Source of the DNA: Flavobacterium columnare NBRC 100251 = ATCC 23463
GTDB lineage: Bacteria > Bacteroidota > Bacteroidia > Flavobacteriales > Flavobacteriaceae
Assembly (NCBI RefSeq): GCF_002530675.1
Contig: NZ_PCMX01000018.1
Coordinates: 62,001-126,000 of the forward strand
Length of the DNA: 64,000 nt
Direction of reading: 5' to 3'
Below the pieces are notes generated by a model that was not told where the DNA came from, searched no databases, and saw nothing but the letters and a program-made list of their open reading frames with translations. Shown here piece after piece: positions 27,481 to 37,362 of this stretch (position 1 is its first letter; each line of letters begins with the position of its first letter). The position numbers were made by a program, and so were the translations under genes.

Positions 27481-27870
27481 TTATACTATTTTAATTTGTT
27501 TACTTCTATTGAATAACCAAAATATGATAGGAAAAACGAGTAGGGTAAGTACCGTTTTGGTTTTACTTTGCTCTAAGAATCCTTTTACTAGAGCTACATT
27601 TTTTTTGTTTCCAAAACCACAAACGTTAAATTCATCTAATTCCCCCTCCTATTTGATGGTATGAACCACCTATAACATCTGGTGCATTTAATGTTCATTG
27701 CCATTTGACCTATATTTCTTAGCTTTTAGTCCTTTTTTTAGCTCAAAATATTCTGGATTGTTTTCAACATCTTGTCTAGAAGACAAGGTTGCCGCATACA
27801 TATCAAACATATCTTCCTCATTTGCCTCAAGTTTTATGATTTCAGTAATTCCTGTAATTAATGATAACAT
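27481..27870 (-). pseudogene. Frameshifted remnant of a small gene
   Basis: A 60-residue frame (27870-27688) starts MLSLITGITEIIKLE and ends at a TAA. Two further open pieces continue in other frames: one reading PDVIGGSYHQIGGG, the other DEFNVCGFGNKK and then a hydrophobic tail with a membrane segment, ending in TAA at 27481. Dropping one G in the G-run near 27645 joins the last two pieces, and a second shift near 27685 joins the first. Together they would give about 130 residues. No family is recognised. This is read as a decayed gene, though a short intact 60-residue gene is possible. The rest of 27330-27480 holds only the hairpin. Confidence 0.4.
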
Positions 27871-28007
27871 TTGCTAAATTGTTCTAGGCTCATTTGCTTT
27901 TGGATAAAAAGGGATCAAGGAAAAACAAAATAGAGAAATATTTTTTTTTTAGTATGATAAAATGATAAATTAGGCCATTTGGTTTATAACAAACAGCCTA
28001 GTTTTAG

Positions 28008-28775
28008 TTATTTTTTAAACCAATCAAAATTTGTTAAGTAGGATATTCTTAATGTTGGGTTCTTTTCTTGAATTGTATTTCCTAGATTCCAAATATTTTG
28101 GTGAATGTAATTTAATTGTACCTGATGGTGTGCATTAATATTATATCCCAAACCAGCAATGGCTCTATTTTGTTGGAATAAAGTTTTGGCATCGGTTACA
28201 TCGATATTTAAAAAAGCTTCATCACCTACGTTTAAAAACAATTTAGATTTTCCATTGGCATCTTTAGTTAAAGGATAATTTACTAAAAACATATAACGCA
28301 AACGGTTTCTGTGTTCATAATGATCTATCACATAATCTCCTGTAGTGTTTTTAACTGGAATCCCTACAAATCGAAACTCATCTCGTAATCGGTTTATAAA
28401 TTTAAAATTACCAAGATTTGCGGTATAAGTACCTTGTATCCAGATGTGATCTTCTGGTGTGTTTATTTTATTTAAAGGTGTTTCACCATACACATAAGTA
28501 TCATAATGTGAATACCCTACACTACCTACTAGGCTTTTGTTGAATTGATAATCTACCGATGGTCTAATAAACCATTGTTGCTTTTCGCTAAAGCCATTTG
28601 CATAACGCATGGTTGCTTCAAGGGTAAAGGATAGCTTTTTTGTAAACATATTTTTTCCAAAATAATGGAACCAAACATCATTGTTGTGGTTTACTTTTTG
28701 AGAAAATGATTTTTGAATTATTATGAAAGATAAAACAAAAAAAAGAAATAGTTTTTTAAATTCGCTATTTAACAT
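28008..28775 (-). CDS. DUF2490 family outer-membrane protein
   Basis: 255 residues with a signal peptide ending near SFSQ. The repeats of aromatic, amphipathic strands and the elements NDVWFHYFGKN and NRLRDEFRF fit the DUF2490 family of Bacteroidota, a likely outer-membrane barrel. The start overlaps the end of the SulP gene by 11 bases, so it belongs to the carbon-uptake operon. Passage of anions across the outer membrane is only a guess. Confidence 0.75.
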   Translation of the reverse strand: MLNSEFKKLFLFFVLSFIIIQKSFSQKVNHNNDVWFHYFGKNMFTKKLSFTLEATMRYANGFSEKQQWFIRPSVDYQFNKSLVGSVGYSHYDTYVYGETPLNKINTPEDHIWIQGTYTANLGNFKFINRLRDEFRFVGIPVKNTTGDYVIDHYEHRNRLRYMFLVNYPLTKDANGKSKLFLNVGDEAFLNIDVTDAKTLFQQNRAIAGLGYNINAHHQVQLNYIHQNIWNLGNTIQEKNPTLRISYLTNFDWFKK

Positions 28776-30374
28776 ATTGTAATTTTTTTCTAGATGAATT
28801 CGGATGATTTGAAAAAGCTTGATGAGATTCTAAGCCTACTACATTTACTTTTCCTCCATTGGCTTCATAATCATGTTTAAAATGTTCTAAATTCTCTAAA
28901 ACGGAATTATCAACCATTTTTGTTTCTTTGAGATTTATAGTTACATTAAATCCGTAAGGTATTTCTTCTAATTTTCTTTTAATTCCTAAAAAATTGGTGA
29001 AAATTGCCGCTTTACTAATATTTATCTGATATTCATTCCCTTCAAACAAAACTTCAGTAGGTGCTTTAAAAAAAGAACTAAGAGGCGTACCGTGATACAA
29101 GTGAATAATTATATTAAGAAGCATACCTGCACCGATACCTACTAATAAGTCTTCAAATAAAGTAAAGAAAATAGTTACTAGAAATATTGCTAATTGTTCT
29201 TTTCCTATTTCAAAAGTATGAATAAATTCTTTAGGATGTGCTAATTTAATTCCTACTGTAATGAGCATTGCGGCTAAAGCTGCATTAGGAATCATTTCTA
29301 ATATGGGAGCAGCCACTAATAAAAATAATAAAATAAATAACCCATGAAAAAAGTTAGCCCAACGTGTTTTTGCGCCATTATTTACATTGGAAGAACTACG
29401 AGCTACCTCAGCAATCATAGGCAATCCTCCTAAAAATGCAGCCAATACATTACCTACTCCAACTGCTATTAAATCTTTATTGTTGTTTGATTTTCTTTTA
29501 AATGGGTCTAGTAAATCAATTGCTTTTACTGTAAGCAATGATTCTAAAGTTCCCACTAAGGCAAACATAATGACATATTTTATAAAAAGTCCTGTTTGTG
29601 ATATTCCTGAAAAATCAACATTTATATTTAGATTTTCTACTAGATTTCCTATTTTAACTAAGGTAAAAGGAGGTTCCGTGTGTTTAAAATCCATAAATAA
29701 TTCCGCAGGAATAGCAAAAAGCAAAACTACAAGTGGTGCTGGGATTTTTTTGATAAAAGTATTTTTAATAAATGGCCATCCCATCATAATCGTTAAACTA
29801 ATTATACCTATTAAAGTCGCTTTTGGATCAAGATTTATAATAAAATTGGGTATATTCATTAACAATTCTAAAGGTTTTTTACCTTTTGCTAACGTGGGGT
29901 CATCATTTAACAAAACAGGAATTTGTTTTGTAATAATAATGATACCTATTGCAGCTAACATCCCATGTATAGCTGAAAGAGGAAAGAAATCTGCTAGTTT
30001 TCCTAACTTTAGTAATCCAAATAGTATTTGAAGTATTCCCGCTACCGCCATGGCTCCTAAAGCAAGTTTCCAACCTAAAAAGTTGCATCTCCTTTACCAA
30101 ATTCGGCTACAGAACCTGCAACAATTACAATTAACCCAGCTGCTGGTCCTTTGATAGTCAACTTTGATCCAGATAGTATACTTACTAGGATACCTCCTAT
30201 AATTGCGGTAATTAAACCCATTATCGGTGGAAAATCTGATGCTTTAGCAATTCCTAAACTTAATGGTAATGCTAATAAAAAAACGATAAAACCTGAAATG
30301 GCATCAGATGAAAAATTTTCTTTTAATCCTGCTAATCCGTCAGTAGGAATATTAATTTTATTTTTTGTGTTCAT
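28765..30374 (-). pseudogene. SulP-family anion transporter with a frameshift
   Basis: The N-terminal part (30374-30075, 99 residues) carries the SulP start, ending GPAAGLIVIVAGSVAEFGKGDA. The rest (30051-28765, 428 residues) carries the remaining membrane segments and a C-terminal STAS domain. At an A5 tract (30077-30081; T5 on the coding strand) the frame breaks. One more base would restore GDATFLGWKLALGAMAVAG, which fits SulP proteins and gives about 535 residues. Beside DabAB and carbonic anhydrases it is probably a bicarbonate transporter. Error, recent mutation or slippage at the tract are all possible. Confidence 0.85.
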
Positions 30375-30395
30375 ATATAATGAATATTTTTTTAT

Positions 30396-32267
30396 TTAAG
30401 AAGATTTATAAGGTAATTCATGATAGGTTTTTACGTGTGGTCCTAAGAATAATCGTGTATAAATACGTACTCCTGCAATTCCCGAAACCACAAAACTACT
30501 GGCTATAAAAAAGGCAAGTATTACTTGATCACTTTCTATATGACTAAACAATAAGTCTTCACCTATAAAAGTAGTCGTAATGGGAAAACCTGTTACACCA
30601 AGAGCTGCAACTAAAAAGAAAAAGGCATATTTGGGATGTTCATATACATGTCCTAAATATTGATTTAACGAGATTTTTCTTTCTATTTTACTTAATTTTA
30701 CAAGTGCTATATATCCTAATACCCCAGCCATTATTATTCCTATGAGGTATAGAGAAATTTCATAAAAATCAACTTTTTCATTAAATAGAATAGCTAAAAC
30801 AATCCAAAAGTGATTAAATATTATCAAAACCCAAGCTACAAAAGGGCTTTTTCGTTCTGAAAATGATTTAAAAACTGAGATTAAACCTATAAAAGCAAAA
30901 AATTCAGGCAATCTATTATTTACTTGTTCTAATAAATGGATCTTGCTTTTTAGTAATAGTATACCTCCTATATAAATTGGCACAAAAAGAAGAAATATTC
31001 TTTTTAAGTTCAAGAAATTCAAAAATTTACCAATGAATTTAAGGGGTTTCCATAGAAATAAATTTACTATTTTTTCCAAATTAAACTCTTTAATACTTAA
31101 TATATAGAGTGCATATTCTAAACGTTTAGGTAAAGAGTCTTCAAATGTGTGTTCTACGGGTTCGTAATGATAAAATTGTTCTCTTATAAGATAACTTACA
31201 ACAGACGGAGAAACCAAAAGTTGATAGGTTCTTAAAAAAGCATTGCCTGCAAAGTGCAATAAGGCCAAAGTATCTAACCCAAGAGCTATTTCTATAAAAA
31301 TTAATCCTATTTGAGAAATGGAGCTATAAGCAATTTGGCTTTTTACAGAAGACTGAACTCGAGCCATAAAAGTGGCTACTAAGCTAGTCAGGGCTCCCAT
31401 TACTCCAATAGCAATTCGTAACGAAGTTTGATGTTCCCAAAAAGGATGAGTTCGTAACATAAGGAATACGCCTAAATGCACGGATAAGGAACCATAAAAA
31501 ATAGCACTTGACGGAGTAGGCCCTTCCATAGCACGAGGCAGCCAAGAAGAAAAAGGGACTTGGGCTGATTTAACAGCTGCTGCACATACTAAACATAAAC
31601 CAATAAAAACGCCAATAAAAGAATGCGTTTGAAGATGTTCGCTTACTAACTCATAATTATACATCTTCATAAAGGTAATGTTCTCATGAAACAAGTGATG
31701 ACTTGCCCACATGGCTAACAATAAGCCAACGTCTCCTATTCGATAAATAGAAAATACCTTAAACGCATTCTTTACCGGTAAATAACGTTCTCTGTAAAAT
31801 GCAATCAATAAAAAGGAGGAAATTCCTATAATTTCCCAACCTATAAATAAGGTTTCAAAATTCCCTGATAAAACAGCTAAATTATATCCAAAAAAGAAAA
31901 ATAAAACCGTTATAAAAAAACGCTTATATCCTTTTTCCCGATGTAAATAGTAACGACTATAGGTGGTAACCATTGAAATTAACAAGGCTCCTACGAATAG
32001 ATAAACAGCGGTTACTTTATCAAAAAAGAAATCAATAAAAAACTCATAATGATTTGTTTTTACTAAACTTACTTCAAAAAGATTAAATGGTTTAGCGCCC
32101 TTTAATATCCAATAAAACAAGAATACTATCAAGGAAAACAATTGAACTAAAACGGTACCTAAAGCGGCTCTAGATAACCCTGATTCTTTTTTTTCAGGCA
32201 ACCAAAAACTAATAAAAAAACCAGCAAAAGGGATTAACACAAATGCTATTAAAATTTCATTCCACAT
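30396..32267 (-). CDS. dabB: DabB-like proton-conducting membrane subunit (NuoL/MrpA family)
   Basis: 623 residues with about 15 or more membrane segments. Core motifs of the NuoL/antiporter family are present: GWEIIGISSFLLIAFYR, the Lys helix around AAAVKSAQVPFSSWLPRAMEGPTPSSA, and a later Lys helix. It ends 12 bases after the DabA gene. In the two-part DAB system this subunit is proposed to conduct cations that drive DabA-mediated CO2 hydration. No other complex I genes are here, which favours DabB over NuoL. Confidence 0.88.
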   Translation of the reverse strand: MWNEILIAFVLIPFAGFFISFWLPEKKESGLSRAALGTVLVQLFSLIVFLFYWILKGAKPFNLFEVSLVKTNHYEFFIDFFFDKVTAVYLFVGALLISMVTTYSRYYLHREKGYKRFFITVLFFFFGYNLAVLSGNFETLFIGWEIIGISSFLLIAFYRERYLPVKNAFKVFSIYRIGDVGLLLAMWASHHLFHENITFMKMYNYELVSEHLQTHSFIGVFIGLCLVCAAAVKSAQVPFSSWLPRAMEGPTPSSAIFYGSLSVHLGVFLMLRTHPFWEHQTSLRIAIGVMGALTSLVATFMARVQSSVKSQIAYSSISQIGLIFIEIALGLDTLALLHFAGNAFLRTYQLLVSPSVVSYLIREQFYHYEPVEHTFEDSLPKRLEYALYILSIKEFNLEKIVNLFLWKPLKFIGKFLNFLNLKRIFLLFVPIYIGGILLLKSKIHLLEQVNNRLPEFFAFIGLISVFKSFSERKSPFVAWVLIIFNHFWIVLAILFNEKVDFYEISLYLIGIIMAGVLGYIALVKLSKIERKISLNQYLGHVYEHPKYAFFFLVAALGVTGFPITTTFIGEDLLFSHIESDQVILAFFIASSFVVSGIAGVRIYTRLFLGPHVKTYHELPYKSS

Positions 32268-32278
32268 ATCCGTTCCTC

Positions 32279-34768
32279 TTATTTAATAATACCTACTTTT
32301 AAATTATCCATACTAGTTTGTGTATATTTAAGTATGTCCTGAATATCACCTAATGCAACCTTTAGAGGTTTATATAACTCAAAACTGCCTTTAATAAATC
32401 GGAAAAGTTGTTTCGTTTCTGGATGCAATACAACTAGATTAACCCATTCATTATAAAACCATTCATAAGTAGCTGAATTTTTAGTAATTGCATATTTTAC
32501 CACTTCTGGAAAATGTTCCACAACTACTAACAATCGAACAGGGTCGTGTACTTCAATCATTTGATTGGGTAGTCCAGGACGTAAATCACCATCAATTCCG
32601 TTAGCAACACCTATTAATCCCATAACATTATGAGGCAGTTTAGATCCTGCTCCTAGCTTATGATTGTCTACTCTAGAAAAATAATACTCTAGATTAATAC
32701 CTCCTCCTACTGGAGCTACTGCATTTAATATTCCCGCCAAATAATCGCCTTTAGGATCTACTTCATAATCAAAAGAATTTAAAAAGGAACGTCTATCTAA
32801 GAATAATTGTTCAGATACTGTTCTTCTCCCCACTATACACATGGCATTGGTAGCATGATTGAGTTCTGGACGTGGTTCGAATAAAGAAACGGAACGACGT
32901 TTAACGGAATTATGTATTTTTTTTAAATCATCTGATTTGGTTATGATTTCAAAACGACGAGAACGCTCAACAGCATTTTTATCCAAAGCTTTTTCAAAAG
33001 TTTTTTTGTTCTGGATGTGAATATCTAAATTGATTTGGGTCAATACTTTTTCATCATAAAACTCAATTTCATCACGAGTTGTATCATGTAGTGCTGGCAA
33101 GAATTGAGTAGTATTAGGAATTTCTATTCCTTTTTTTGATAAAAGAATACGTACTTCAGGATGATTGGCTGCAAAAGATAAGACTTTGGCATTTACGGAA
33201 CTTGGTCTTCCGCTACAAGCACCACAGTCATAACCTGCAAAATGCGTATTATTTACACTAGTGGCACCATGCCCTACTACATATACTATGGGAGCAAAAT
33301 TTTTTACAAGACCTATAGATCTAAGCAATCCTTCTACACGAGTAGCCATTTCTTCTACTGTAAAACCTACTTGTAACCCATCTTGTTGCACCCCATTATC
33401 GTTTTCAATTACTAATTGTGATTTTGGATTTAAATGTTTAAATGAAGCTGATGTTGCAGGGGTAATGGTGGGTTTAAAAATATTCAAAAATAATTTAAAA
33501 GCTGACGCAAAACCTAAGGATTGGCTTATTAACCATCCAAATAACAAAGAATGTGTACGTTTGTGATAATGAAGATCTGTAGCATGTTTTTTCTTTCTAG
33601 GCAGTTCTTTTACCAAATATTTAGGTGTTACTGGAGCTGGACAAAGCTTTGTAAAAAATTTTCCTTCTATTGGTTGATAAAAAAATTCAAAATTAAAGAA
33701 GGCTGCTGTACCAAAGGTTTGAGCATTAGGATCTTCTTCTTCTATATATCGTCTAAAAGAGCATTCTCTATCATCCATACAAAACATAGCTTGAAAACTA
33801 GTTTGTTTTTTAGGTCGTATTTGGGTACTCGTTTCTTGTATCCCTAATAATGCTTGGTTATAAAAACTCCATTCAAAAGCTTCTTGCCATATAGATAATA
33901 CTTCAAAATATTCAGAATACTCAGGAACTGAAAAAATATCTTCAAGTGGTTCTTGTAAATTGTAAGCAATTGGTTTCCAATTTTTGCCAAATTTTTGATC
34001 TAAAACATCTATTTCTAATAGCAATTCAAACTTTATAAGTTCTTGTAATGTAATCCTCTTTTTGGCTAATAATGAAACAGGATTTTGCTCTAATGTTGCC
34101 ACCATACCACTCCAACCTGGATGTGAAAATTGTTGATCAAACAAATAATGAGTATAATAAGCCTCATTACCCACTATAATATGTAATAATTCTTCGATAC
34201 TAATTTCGCTTTGTAATAATGCTTTTGCTCTTGACGTTTTAAAGAAACCGGTGATTCCATTTTTATCTAATTCTTTTATAGAAGCTAAAAATCCTTTATC
34301 ATGAACAGGAAAAGGCCATACTGAAATTCCTTGATCTAGGTAACTACATAATACTCTAAACAAGATTCCGTGTGTTGCTTTGTCTAAATTCATGGCATAG
34401 TGTTCTTTCCATAGAGAGCGAACACTACCTATTCTTGAAGATAAGGATTCATCATAAATTTCATTTAATACTTTATGCTCCCATAACTTATATGAATATT
34501 CTAGTTTCCGATCGTATACTACTTTTTTTAGAATTTCTTTCGAAATTTCACCATTAGCGTATTTGGCTCTGAATTCAGCTAATGATAAATAGGTTTTATA
34601 ACCAAATACTGTAGATGCTTGATGTAAAGCATCAAAAAAAGATTGTTTTTGAAAAGCATGCAAAGTATTGTGGTGCACAAAGTCTTTTAATGGATTTTGC
34701 GCAGGTAAGTAATGCGATAGTTCGTGAAGTACATCATGCTCCACGAATCGCTGATTCGTTAAATTCAT
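32279..34768 (-). CDS. dabA: DabA-like inorganic carbon uptake protein (DUF2309)
   Basis: 829 residues. The zinc-site pattern of DabA is visible: C330 and D332 in MFCMDDRE, H500 in VVGHGATS and C515 in GYDCGACSG. The spacings (2 and 15) equal those between the reported zinc residues of Halothiobacillus DabA. The family works as a beta-carbonic-anhydrase-like enzyme that hydrates CO2 in one direction and traps it as bicarbonate. The adjacent DabB gene supports this. In a heterotroph it would feed carboxylases at low CO2. Confidence 0.9.
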   Translation of the reverse strand: MNLTNQRFVEHDVLHELSHYLPAQNPLKDFVHHNTLHAFQKQSFFDALHQASTVFGYKTYLSLAEFRAKYANGEISKEILKKVVYDRKLEYSYKLWEHKVLNEIYDESLSSRIGSVRSLWKEHYAMNLDKATHGILFRVLCSYLDQGISVWPFPVHDKGFLASIKELDKNGITGFFKTSRAKALLQSEISIEELLHIIVGNEAYYTHYLFDQQFSHPGWSGMVATLEQNPVSLLAKKRITLQELIKFELLLEIDVLDQKFGKNWKPIAYNLQEPLEDIFSVPEYSEYFEVLSIWQEAFEWSFYNQALLGIQETSTQIRPKKQTSFQAMFCMDDRECSFRRYIEEEDPNAQTFGTAAFFNFEFFYQPIEGKFFTKLCPAPVTPKYLVKELPRKKKHATDLHYHKRTHSLLFGWLISQSLGFASAFKLFLNIFKPTITPATSASFKHLNPKSQLVIENDNGVQQDGLQVGFTVEEMATRVEGLLRSIGLVKNFAPIVYVVGHGATSVNNTHFAGYDCGACSGRPSSVNAKVLSFAANHPEVRILLSKKGIEIPNTTQFLPALHDTTRDEIEFYDEKVLTQINLDIHIQNKKTFEKALDKNAVERSRRFEIITKSDDLKKIHNSVKRRSVSLFEPRPELNHATNAMCIVGRRTVSEQLFLDRRSFLNSFDYEVDPKGDYLAGILNAVAPVGGGINLEYYFSRVDNHKLGAGSKLPHNVMGLIGVANGIDGDLRPGLPNQMIEVHDPVRLLVVVEHFPEVVKYAITKNSATYEWFYNEWVNLVVLHPETKQLFRFIKGSFELYKPLKVALGDIQDILKYTQTSMDNLKVGIIK

Positions 34769-34829
34769 TTTTAGGAAATATTTAATTAATACCTCTATTT
34801 TGATGTGAATACATCGCTTAAGGAATTAA

Positions 34830-35222
34830 TTAAACTAGATCGTATTTCCAGTTACAGTAGAGTATATATAGGGGTTGATTGTATATGAGTTTAAAACTCT
34901 TATAACCTATTGCATTGTAGTCTTTTTTTAATAAAAGTAACTGAAGCGAAAAAACATATTCTTTAGAGAAAATAAATTCCTCAATGTTATCATCTTCAAG
35001 GTCTAATTCTGTTAATTCTTCATCGTCTAAGCTCTGGTTAACAGAAATAATTTTTGATTTAGAAGAATTCTTTTCTTTATCTATTTTTACTGGAATTTTT
35101 AAAAAATTCTCAGCATTAGAGAAACTTTTACCTGATATTGATAATAATAACAAAAAAGCCAAAAGGAATGAAATCCATCCCTTTTTTTCAAAAACTTTTT
35201 TATTATTTAGTATCTTAAACAT
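34830..35222 (-). CDS. Small secreted protein of unknown function in the carbon locus
   Basis: 130 residues. A basic N-terminus and hydrophobic stretch (16-32) form a signal peptide. The middle is very acidic (DDEELTELDLEDDNIEE), and the tail is hydrophobic and aromatic. No domain is recognised. It lies between DedA and DabA genes with short gaps. Its acidic patch could bind cations, but there is no direct evidence. Confidence 0.55.
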   Translation of the reverse strand: MFKILNNKKVFEKKGWISFLLAFLLLLSISGKSFSNAENFLKIPVKIDKEKNSSKSKIISVNQSLDDEELTELDLEDDNIEEFIFSKEYVFSLQLLLLKKDYNAIGYKSFKLIYNQPLYILYCNWKYDLV

Positions 35223-35267
35223 CGAGTTTTTTTTATTTAATCTAACAAAGTCAAAATTAATAGTTTT

Positions 35268-35960
35268 TTATTCAATATGTACTTTCTTTTTAAATATTTT
35301 CCATAAAACAGGTAAAGTGGTAAAAGCTACAATTCCTATTACTATGAACTCTATATAATGTTTTAGATCTATACCAAAACTTTGTAAAAATAATGTATGA
35401 AGATAGTGTCCTGCAAAAATCATGGAAAAAGCCCATAAAAAAGATCCTAGTATATTGTAGAACATAAATTTCTTTTTATCCATTTCAACGATACCCGCTA
35501 CCACAGGAGCAAAGGTTCTAACAATAGGTAGGAAACGAGCAAATACAATGGCTCGATTGCCATATTTATCAAAAAATTCTCTTGCTTGGTATAGATATTT
35601 TTTCTTGAAAAAAAATGTATCTTTCTGGTTATATAAATAATTTCCGCTTTTAGCCCCAAACCAGTAACCAGTCATATTTCCAATAAGTCCCATAAGTCCA
35701 ACTAAGAAAGCAAAAACAGATACATTCATAAAGTCATTCCCCAAAGATGTCTGACTCATCAATGTTTCGCTATAAATTCCTGCAAGAAAAAGCAAACTAT
35801 CTCCAGGCAAAAAGAAACCAGCTAACAATCCTGTTTCAGCAAAAACGATAAATAAAACGACAATTAATCCTATTTTAATTCCACCAAATTCTAATAGAAT
35901 ATAAAATTCTGGATTTAGTAATTGCAACCAATTGAACTCTTTCATAATTTTTTCAGGCAT
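35268..35960 (-). CDS. DedA family membrane protein
   Basis: 230 residues. DedA/SNARE-associated signatures are present: ETGLLAGFFLPGDSLLFLAG, GNMTGYWFGAKSG and the FARFLPIVRTFAPVVAG box with its two Arg. DedA proteins are inner-membrane transporters linked to lipid recycling and proton balance. The position in an inorganic-carbon locus suggests a link to pH or charge balance, as inference. The start may be five codons later, at 35945, where an A-rich tract precedes the ATG. Confidence 0.87.
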   Translation of the reverse strand: MPEKIMKEFNWLQLLNPEFYILLEFGGIKIGLIVVLFIVFAETGLLAGFFLPGDSLLFLAGIYSETLMSQTSLGNDFMNVSVFAFLVGLMGLIGNMTGYWFGAKSGNYLYNQKDTFFFKKKYLYQAREFFDKYGNRAIVFARFLPIVRTFAPVVAGIVEMDKKKFMFYNILGSFLWAFSMIFAGHYLHTLFLQSFGIDLKHYIEFIVIGIVAFTTLPVLWKIFKKKVHIE

Positions 35961-36031
35961 TTAAAAGGGCGAAGGTACTATTTTTAGCACAATCACCCTT
36001 ATTTTATTCATTAAATTAATCATAAAAATGA

Positions 36032-36667
36032 TTAAACATCCAGTTGATACATTTCATGTAAATCAGAATTACAAGAAAAATTTACTTGTAAATCTGTTAC
36101 GTATCCTGAATTCAAGCCATACACCCAACCATGTAAAAACAATTCTTGTCCGTTTTTCCACGCTGTTTGTACAATAGACGTTTTCGCTAAGTTTAATACT
36201 TGTTCCTTGACATTAAGTTCTACAAATCTATTGAAGCGTTCTTCTTCATTTTCTATAGAGTTAAGTTTTTCTTTATTAAAACGATAAATATCCTTTATGT
36301 GTCGTATCCAGTTATCAATAATACCAAAAGAGGTATTTCCCATGGCTGCTTTTACTCCTCCGCATCCATAATGACCACAAACAATTACATGACGCACTTT
36401 TAATACATTGACAGCATAATCTAGAACACTTAACATATTCATATCTGTATGTACCACCATATTAGCTATGTTACGGTGTACAAAAACCTCACCTGATTTA
36501 GTTCCTGTAATTTCATTAGCGGGTACACGGCTATCTGAGCAACCTATCCATAATAAAGGGGGATTTTGTCCTTTTGCTAAATCTTTGAAAAAATTGGGAT
36601 CTTGATTTAATTTTGTATCTACCCACTTTTTATTATTATCTAATAATTTTTTATAGAAATCACTCAT
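36032..36667 (-). CDS. can: Beta-carbonic anhydrase
   Basis: 211 residues. Zinc ligands C43, H99 and C102 and the Asp-Arg pair D45/R47 are in CSDSRVPA and CGHYGCGG. The length and NEITG motif match the E. coli Can type. It interconverts CO2 and bicarbonate in the cytoplasm. It lies six bases after the second carbonic anhydrase gene and before DedA and DabAB. Confidence 0.93.
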   Translation of the reverse strand: MSDFYKKLLDNNKKWVDTKLNQDPNFFKDLAKGQNPPLLWIGCSDSRVPANEITGTKSGEVFVHRNIANMVVHTDMNMLSVLDYAVNVLKVRHVIVCGHYGCGGVKAAMGNTSFGIIDNWIRHIKDIYRFNKEKLNSIENEEERFNRFVELNVKEQVLNLAKTSIVQTAWKNGQELFLHGWVYGLNSGYVTDLQVNFSCNSDLHEMYQLDV

Positions 36668-36672
36668 TTTTT

Positions 36673-37356
36673 TTATTTAATTAATTCTTTTAGATTAAAA
36701 TTAGTATCTAAATCGGATTTTATAAAAGCGTAGTCTTCATAAAACTCAACTAAACCTGTTTCTATGTTATACATCCCGCCTATAATTCCTATTTCTCCAT
36801 TTTCTACCATTTGTTCTAAAATGTAACTTCTTTGTAAAATTGACTTAACGGTTCTCTTCACATTAATTTGCGCTACATTTTCTACAAATGTACTATTGTC
36901 TGAAGTCCTATTTTCTTTTGTCATGCGTTCTTCATATACTGCTGGTTGCAATTTAGAAAGGAGTTCTGTTAAGTTCCCCATTTCTACATGATCACAAGCT
37001 CCTTTTACAGCACCGCATTTAGTATGTCCTAAAACTACTATTAGTTTAGACCCTGCTATTTTACAGGCAAATTCCATACTTCCTAAAATATCCGTATTTA
37101 TTACATTTCCTGCAATTCTTACTGAAAAAACATCTCCTAATCCTTGATCAAAGATTAATTCTGCTGAAGTACGACTATCTATACAACTCAAAATAGTGGC
37201 AAAAGGCCATTGTCCGTCTCGCGTATCATTTACTTGTTCTAATAGATCTCTATGAAACTTTAGATTATTTACAAAGCGCTGATTCCCTTCTTTTAATATT
37301 TCTAAAGCGTTCTTTGGACTTATTTGTGACTGTAATTCTTTATTTAGAGTTCTCAT
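36673..37356 (-). CDS. Beta-carbonic anhydrase, second type
   Basis: 227 residues. Ligands C58, H111 and C114 and the D60/R62 pair are in CIDSRTSAE and LGHTKCGAVKGA. The sequence differs clearly from the neighbouring enzyme and represents the other common beta class in Bacteroidota. No signal peptide is seen. It follows the SulP gene by six bases. SulP-carbonic anhydrase pairs are common and fit bicarbonate uptake. Confidence 0.92.
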   Translation of the reverse strand: MRTLNKELQSQISPKNALEILKEGNQRFVNNLKFHRDLLEQVNDTRDGQWPFATILSCIDSRTSAELIFDQGLGDVFSVRIAGNVINTDILGSMEFACKIAGSKLIVVLGHTKCGAVKGACDHVEMGNLTELLSKLQPAVYEERMTKENRTSDNSTFVENVAQINVKRTVKSILQRSYILEQMVENGEIGIIGGMYNIETGLVEFYEDYAFIKSDLDTNFNLKELIK

Positions 37357-37362
37357 GATACC

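Noticed and set aside
29387-30031. Plus-strand frame of 214 codons over the SulP gene
   Set aside because: It mirrors the minus-strand SulP coding sequence, has low-complexity composition and no own context. The SulP homology on the minus strand is clear.
30396-32267. NADH dehydrogenase subunit L (nuoL)
   Set aside because: No other complex I genes are near, and DabA lies directly upstream in the operon, so DabB fits better.
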